NCBI GenBank assembly: GCA_028564675.1
Contig: JAOVVO010000173.1
Coordinates: forward strand, 1-64,000
Origin: Onchocerca lupi
Taxonomy: Eukaryota > Nematoda > Chromadorea > Rhabditida > Onchocercidae
Direction of reading: 5' to 3'
DNA: 64,000 nucleotides
The notes under the pieces were generated by a model. The model was given only the letters and a program-made list of their open reading frames with translations, was not told the DNA's origin and did not search any database. A program made the position numbers and the translations under genes. Shown here piece after piece: positions 60,311-64,000 of the stretch. Numbering within the stretch: the stretch's first letter is position 1; every line of letters starts with the position of its first letter.

Positions 60311-62515
60311 GATGTCATGTGTGCATTAATTGGATTTGTCAGGCAATCCGCGTGCACCACCACCACCACCACCACACCTGGTGCGCACTTCTCCGGTTCC
60401 TTCTTCGATACGTTGCTCGATTCAAACGAATTGAGGCTATCTCTGAACTCAACAACTCCTGTAACTTTCCGTATTTTGAACAAATTTTTGCTATTCATAA
60501 TTTATGCATCAGTCAAATTATCAATTCCTAAACTCGATCTATATACAGCTATTTTTACTCTCTTCGGAAAGAAATTGAAATTTGAGAAAATGCTCCCTAG
60601 GCTGTAATCAGATACGTGACTTAGACGAAAAGTATGTCAGCATATTTGGTCTTACTTATAAGACTTCTTTTAAAGTGACTAATATCAATCCAAACTGATT
60701 GGCAGTTAAAAAGTAATTTATTAGTGATAACAATCTTAGATAAAAAGTGAAGAGTATTGAATAATCTTTTCACAGAATCGATGCTGAGTAAAATATAAGT
60801 ATTATTCTGCATCCACTGATCGAATGAAATAGAAGTATGTGAAATCTTCTGCAATTGCATTATTGCCATGAACTTTCACGTGCTATCACATAACAATTCA
60901 CGTACGTAAGCGAACTCTCCCGCCATTTCTCATTTAGAGCTTCGCATTTATTTTATTGCTTCATTTTTCAACCTACTAATTTTTCTCTTCCTCCAGGAGA
61001 ACATTATAGTCTGTCAGTAATTTGCGTTGGGAAAATTTTAATTAAAATTTCTCAGCAATTCAATCTTCCCATACGGTATCATTTCCAGAATCATCCTCTA
61101 TCAGCTTCTCCGATCATTTGAAGCAGCATTTATGGAATTCGTTATTTTTAAATAATTCGGCAATAGCTACCTTGTGGAAAAGTTCAGCTAACAGAGAAGA
61201 ATAACTACCTAAAGTGATATAGTGAAAATGATTTTTGGAAGAGACAGTTGAACCGATCAGATCGTCCTTCAGTATTTTAGATAGAAGGAATGGCGACGAA
61301 GTCGAGAGTGCAACTTCTTATTAAATACAAAAGTCAGAAGCAACATGTGCAGAAGAAAAATAACAGAAAAATGAAGTCGAAAAAACTGTTCGACGATTTG
61401 TTCGGGTCAAGAACTTTAGGCAACTAAGTGATAAAGTTGTCTGATTCGCTATATGCTCAATTATATTTATAAATAAAGGCTGTCTAATCTGTATTCCTAT
61501 AGTTATCAAACTGACAAGGCACTAAATACAGCAAAATTCATTACGGAAATTTGAAAAAAAAATGAATTTCTACGCGGGTGATCAATAATAGCCATTGATA
61601 AAACATTTTGTAGAAATAGCACAACTTTGAATAGGACAGATTATAATTTCATAGCTAGTCGGTAGAGAAGCTTGAAGCTGAAACTAAAGCTAAGAGCTGA
61701 AGTTCGAGCTGTAGATGAAGCTGAGTCATTCCCCGAATGTATGGCGATGATAAATTTCCTCTTCTCTTCCATCTCTCCTTTATCGCTGAAATTCCTTCTC
61801 TCAAACTTTCAGTCTTCCAAGCAGCAGAACGCCAGCTTTATTTCAAATTTCCCTTTGCTAGCAGTAAATGTCTGTTACACATTTCGGACAACTACTCATC
61901 CATAAAGCAGACATTCTACCGGATATCGACCATATTGCTTGCACTACAAAAAATTTTTCTTTTTTTTTGCAAAAACATTTGGACATTCTCATACATACAT
62001 AAATACACACACACATACACATACACACATCCGCATACGCATACATCCACACATATACATATATGTACATACACATACAGTTATTTACATTCTATATAAA
62101 TAAAAATATAAATGTTCGTTGTACATTTCTACCCAACGTTTCAAGTTCTTCACTGACTGATTTGAAATTTTCACACAACGTTGCATTCGAATAGGCGTGT
62201 GTTGAAGAACTTTCGGAGATTTAAGATTTCGTACGAAGGAACACTTAAATTTTTATTTATGTAGACTAGCTAGAGAATTTGTGAGCGTTGGACGATATTG
62301 CGGGAATGAGATTAGGGAGGAATCAGTCGATGGCATATAAAATAATGAATTGTATTTTCTCTTCTGCTACTGCAGTCTTATCCACACTGCAACATAAATC
62401 CGAGCCGAGAGACTTTCTGTGATTTATAGTCATGGGAGGTGTACTGAGCATTCTCGGGGGACAATATTAGGAGAGAGAAAATTTAACAGACTTTGAAATG
62501 TGTTGTTAATTGCAG
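60311..62515. promoter_or_regulatory. Upstream region of collagen IV, no gene seen
   Basis: 2.2 kb upstream of the collagen start. Nothing codes convincingly here. An ORF over a CACCAC run at 60356-60375 and frames over the microsatellite at 61991-62080 are low complexity. The collagen promoter must lie in this stretch, but no motif is resolved. Confidence 0.4.
61991..62080. repeat. ACATAC/CACA microsatellite
   Basis: About 90 bp of alternating ATACAT, ACACAC and CATACG units. It creates spurious His/Thr/Tyr-rich open frames on both strands. Confidence 0.9.
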
Positions 62516-62593
62516 AAGCAATCTCCATGGATGCCAGTATCTGTGAAAGCCCATATTCAGGCAGCATGAGTACAGTTTGTGTAATTCAAAGAT
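62516..62593 (+). CDS. Candidate first coding exon of a gene leaving the window
   Basis: A TTAATTGCAG acceptor is followed by an ATG at 62527 and MDASICESPYSGSMSTVCVI, then a strong donor AGAT|GTAAGTATG. The flanking splice sites are good, but no following exon was found up to 64000 and no family is recognised. Confidence 0.28.
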
Positions 62594-64000
62594 GTAAGTA
62601 TGTGCAAGTATATGCAGCAATCTGAAAAAGTGTACATTCTCGAAAAGCTATTTTTAAACTCTCAGCACTTATGGTTAGCATCGACCAATCCATTCATTTC
62701 CTTCTGGAAGTGAAGAAAAGAAGAATAGGATCAGATGATTCGCAGATAAGCGAATCGTCACATGAAGCACTCCTTCAATCATCTTTTGTACAACTTGTCA
62801 TATTGAACATTTTCTAACCAAATAAACATTGCGACGCAAGAAGTTGACTACGGCAGTTTATTTTTCTACTGTTAGCTTTCATCTAATGCTAACTTATAAG
62901 AGATAGATGGAATTGAAACATCCAAAAACGAATTGACAAGGATTTACGGATTTCCGTACAGAATAACTCAAAGGATGCAGTACTGAATGGAAGTTGACTA
63001 AAATCTGCGAAATAATCATTTATTGCCTGTAGAAAGAAAAATGTAAAAGAAAAATATATAGGGATTTGGTTTATAGCATTTTTTCGAAGATTTGCAGACG
63101 GACATACTTTTTGTCCGGATGATTAATGCATTTGCAGCACTTTCTGCAAGATCTGCTTTCTTTTGCTGAAGCTACTATTATTTTATTTTATTTTTTTGAA
63201 CTTATCCTGCTTTATAGATTGCCAGCTGTCTCAAATTTTTTTCATCAAACAGTATGATAACGGTAATAATATCATGCATACGCTCGAAATTTGTATTTAA
63301 ATTTTTTATTGAATTCTGGAATATTTGAAGTTGACGCTACTCACGAATTATCTAAATATGAGTACCTACTCATCCTTAACCTGACTCACTTCTGGAATAC
63401 AAAAAAACCAAATTAGAGACAAGTGTCGTAAGAAGTTATTCGGTGTTGGATTACGAAATAAGGAAAATAATAAAACCGTTACAGGTGTAAAGTATCTTAA
63501 GGTATCACTTGTATTTCACAGATGTAAAATAAATAATTACTTATCCACTTCAAAAGTGAGAATATGAGAAAAGATTCATCAAGCACGTAATTATCACTAC
63601 ATGATTCTTGTGTATTGGCAAGAAAATAGTGGAAAAAAAATCTGAACATCGAAATCATGCTTATGAGAATGTTTTGCAGATATGTCTCAAACAGCACTTA
63701 TCATTGATTCGTTTGATATTGATGAGGATGCCAAATGTTCAGTCAAATCGGTTTCCTTCCAGCCTTTTCGACTACCCTAAAATAAAATCAAGAATGTTAT
63801 TTTTTTGAAAAAAATTGTTTAAAGAAAATTAACTTCCGCTTGAGAGAGATTTTTGAGAGAAAAATTGTTAAGTAAAGACATTATTAGAATTATTTGTCAA
63901 TCAATGCAATAGACCCTATGTGGATACATAATCACATATGATTTTTTTAATGAACCTGTTCAGAAATAGATCACAATCATTTTTTAAAAAATACTTTGAC
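62594..64000. other. Right end of window, no gene seen
   Basis: AT-rich sequence with only short low-complexity frames on both strands. It could be an intron of the candidate gene beginning near 62516, or intergenic. Confidence 0.45.

Noticed and set aside
60317..60607. ORFs with poly-Thr or poly-His
   Set aside because: They arise from a CACCAC run just upstream of the collagen start. No splice sites or coding-like sequence support them.
61737..62099. His/Thr/Tyr-rich ORFs on both strands
   Set aside because: They are translations of the ACATAC/CACA microsatellite.
62424..62470. Short MGGVLSILGG frame resembling a SERINC N-terminus
   Set aside because: It stops after 12 codons and no suitable donor exists to continue it.
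1..64000. tRNA, rRNA, CRISPR or transposase genes
   Set aside because: I looked for tRNA B-box-like sequence, terminal repeats with transposase motifs and regular spaced repeats, and found none I could support.

Overview
This looks like nuclear DNA from a parasitic nematode, most likely a spirurid/filarial species of the Brugia, Onchocerca or Loa type. It is AT-rich and has no operon-style bacterial genes. Every gene is cut into short exons with pyrimidine-rich TTTCAG-type acceptors, and it carries a KHEYLRF neuropeptide precursor and a nematode-type collagen IV. No species can be fixed from the sequence alone. I rebuilt exons by hand from splice sites and reading-frame continuity. For nearly every named gene the exon lengths add up to an exact multiple of three, and this is the main support for the models.

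Layout: 1-2792 (+) holds the 3' part of a gene built from phase-1 cysteine modules. 4037-4556 (-) is ucr-11 (complex III). 5034-14006 (+) is the Hsc70-interacting protein Hip/ST13. Its sixth intron, 6.8 kb long, contains an opposite-strand gene (6942-10554) for a protein with twelve CKYRKSCY motifs, and probably a second small gene (10771-11597). 14601-25295 (-) carries three tandem genes: SNF5/SMARCB1, RBM8A/Y14 and GPATCH1. 26351-29149 (+) is TMEM33. 30184-32046 (+) is a four-pass membrane protein. 33109-38448 (-) is the neuropeptide gene flp-14. 41550-44004 (+) is parkin. 44976-48277 (-) is pescadillo (PES1/lpd-7). 49080-50404 (+) is ribosomal protein L9. 51881-60310 (-) is a complete 1762-residue collagen IV alpha-1-type chain (emb-9). 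60311-64000 is mostly empty.

Working together: the tandem minus-strand trio joins chromatin remodelling (SWI/SNF), the exon junction complex and a G-patch splicing factor. From memory, the same three genes sit together in the C. elegans R07E5 cluster, so an operon is likely. Most recognised genes here have C. elegans orthologs that I recall on chromosome III, so the window looks like a piece of that ancestral linkage group.

The least explained item is the CKYRKSCY-repeat gene nested inside Hip. Other points of note are a one-base splice anomaly in PES1, a GC-AG intron in the first gene and a perfect 23-bp inverted repeat.
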